From Clostridium sp. BNL1100 (GTDB lineage Bacteria > Bacillota > Clostridia > Acetivibrionales > DSM-1351), in assembly GCF_000244875.1 (NCBI RefSeq), contig NC_016791.1, positions 3,353,001-3,417,000 of the forward strand: DNA of 64,000 nucleotides, read 5' to 3'. Every line of letters begins with the position of its first letter. Within the stretch, counting starts at the first letter, position 1. The notes beneath the pieces were generated by a model. That model was not told the DNA's origin. It searched no databases and worked only from the letters and a program-made list of their open reading frames with translations. Position numbers and translations under genes: made by a program. This document shows positions 63,573 through 64,000 of this stretch, piece by piece.

Positions 63573-64000
63573 TCATTCTAACATTTCACTGATGCTTATA
63601 TTGGGATTGGTATACCTTCCCTTTTTCTCGGTGCCTTTCCCAAATTGTATTGCCTTTGTCGGGCAAAAATGTATGCATGCCAGACACTGGTTACATTCCT
63701 TCCCCCACTTCGGCCTTTTATCTACTTTAATACTCTTGCAGGTACACACCTTTTCACAGATACCGCATCCATTGCAATTATCAGTTGCATAAAAGCTATC
63801 GGTTTTAATGGCATGCTTGTTAAACATGGGACTTATTAAGCCTGTAAACAGCCCGGGTAATGGGCCCTTTACCACATTGTACATTACTGGCTTTTTTTCC
63901 GATACAATTTCGGATATTTTTTTAGTAGTATTTTCTGCTTCAGCAAGCTTTTTCTCTTCCTTCTCTTTTGAATCTATATTGCCCATAACTATATAGTTGT
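63573..64000 (-). CDS. EFR1-type flavodoxin/ferredoxin protein (5' end beyond window)
   Basis: The visible C-terminal half has two [4Fe-4S] motifs, CNGCGICEKVC and CNQCLACIHFCP, after a linker. Upstream in frame the residues NYIV continue to the window edge without a stop, as inside the flavodoxin domain of EFR1-family proteins. So the ATG at 63986 is probably internal, and the gene starts to the right. It would be a cytoplasmic electron carrier. Confidence 0.75.
   Translation of the reverse strand, partial: NYIVMGNIDSKEKEEKKLAEAENTTKKISEIVSEKKPVMYNVVKGPLPGLFTGLISPMFNKHAIKTDSFYATDNCNGCGICEKVCTCKSIKVDKRPKWGKECNQCLACIHFCPTKAIQFGKGTEKKGRYTNPNISISEMLE

Noticed and set aside
63394-63792. Plus-strand frame opposite the ferredoxin gene
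   Set aside because: It runs antisense to the Fe-S protein and has no recognised domain or ribosome site.

Overview
The window looks like chromosomal DNA of a low-GC, anaerobic, endospore-forming member of the Clostridia. The support is strong AGGAGG-type ribosome-binding sites, frequent TTG and GTG starts, a Spo0E-type phosphatase, a LysM/GH18 spore-cortex enzyme, a CotJC-like manganese catalase, many Fe-S and flavin proteins, and a sugar ABC transporter run by a YesM/YesN pair. The sugar locus and the overall gene content recall the cellulolytic Ruminiclostridium group, but the genus is an inference. No rRNA, tRNA, CRISPR array, insertion sequence or prophage was seen.

Left part (1-9.4 kb). 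A minus-strand operon carries a hot-dog thioesterase, an FabD-like acyltransferase, FabG, an acyl carrier protein, FabZ, an ABC-2 exporter pair and a GcvT-like protein cut by the window edge. No ketosynthase is visible, so this is probably part of a dedicated acyl or polyketide biosynthetic cluster that continues to the left. It is followed by a flavodoxin-like protein, a radical SAM protein, a small unknown protein and Ogt.

Sugar locus (9.4-20.8 kb). All genes are on the minus strand, in transcription order: a solute-binding lipoprotein, two permeases, a second and clearly paralogous binding lipoprotein, a YesM sensor kinase, a YesN regulator, an aldo/keto reductase with a ferredoxin tail, and a cytoplasmic GH3 glycosidase. 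The second binding protein plus kinase plus regulator looks like a three-component sugar sensor that controls the uptake genes. There is no ATPase gene, so a shared MsmK-type ATPase elsewhere is expected.

Middle (20.9-38.5 kb). An MBOAT acyltransferase with an SGNH partner is followed by the carboxynorspermidine-type spermidine genes and biosynthetic arginine decarboxylase. Between these lie a Spo0E protein, a surface protein with Thr/Pro repeats, a Gfo/Idh/MocA oxidoreductase and two divergent YetF/DUF4363 pairs. Four MFS exporters follow, with a decayed aldo/keto reductase among them.

Electron-transfer locus (38.6-44.8 kb). Ndh2-type NADH dehydrogenase with a membrane tail, a UbiA/MenA prenyltransferase, an EetA-like NusG-II protein, an EetB-like membrane protein, a two-domain FMN-binding lipoprotein (PplA-like) and ApbE form a flavin-based extracellular electron transfer operon of the Listeria type. 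Three exact TTCTACA copies, flanked by two diverged ones at the same 10-bp spacing, lie just upstream of it. This is the most striking system in the window.

Right part (45-64 kb). This holds a spore-cortex hydrolase, an MBL hydrolase with a zinc alcohol dehydrogenase, a manganese catalase, a P-loop kinase followed by small membrane ORFs (one frameshifted), and a cation-permease gene (DUF1646-like) behind a terminator-type leader and a 30-residue membrane peptide. Next come an ArsR/Old Yellow Enzyme divergent pair, three tail-collar domains in two proteins, a chemoreceptor, a thiS-thiF-thiG-thiH-thiE operon, a PadR/HAAS membrane pair and an EFR1-type ferredoxin cut by the right edge.
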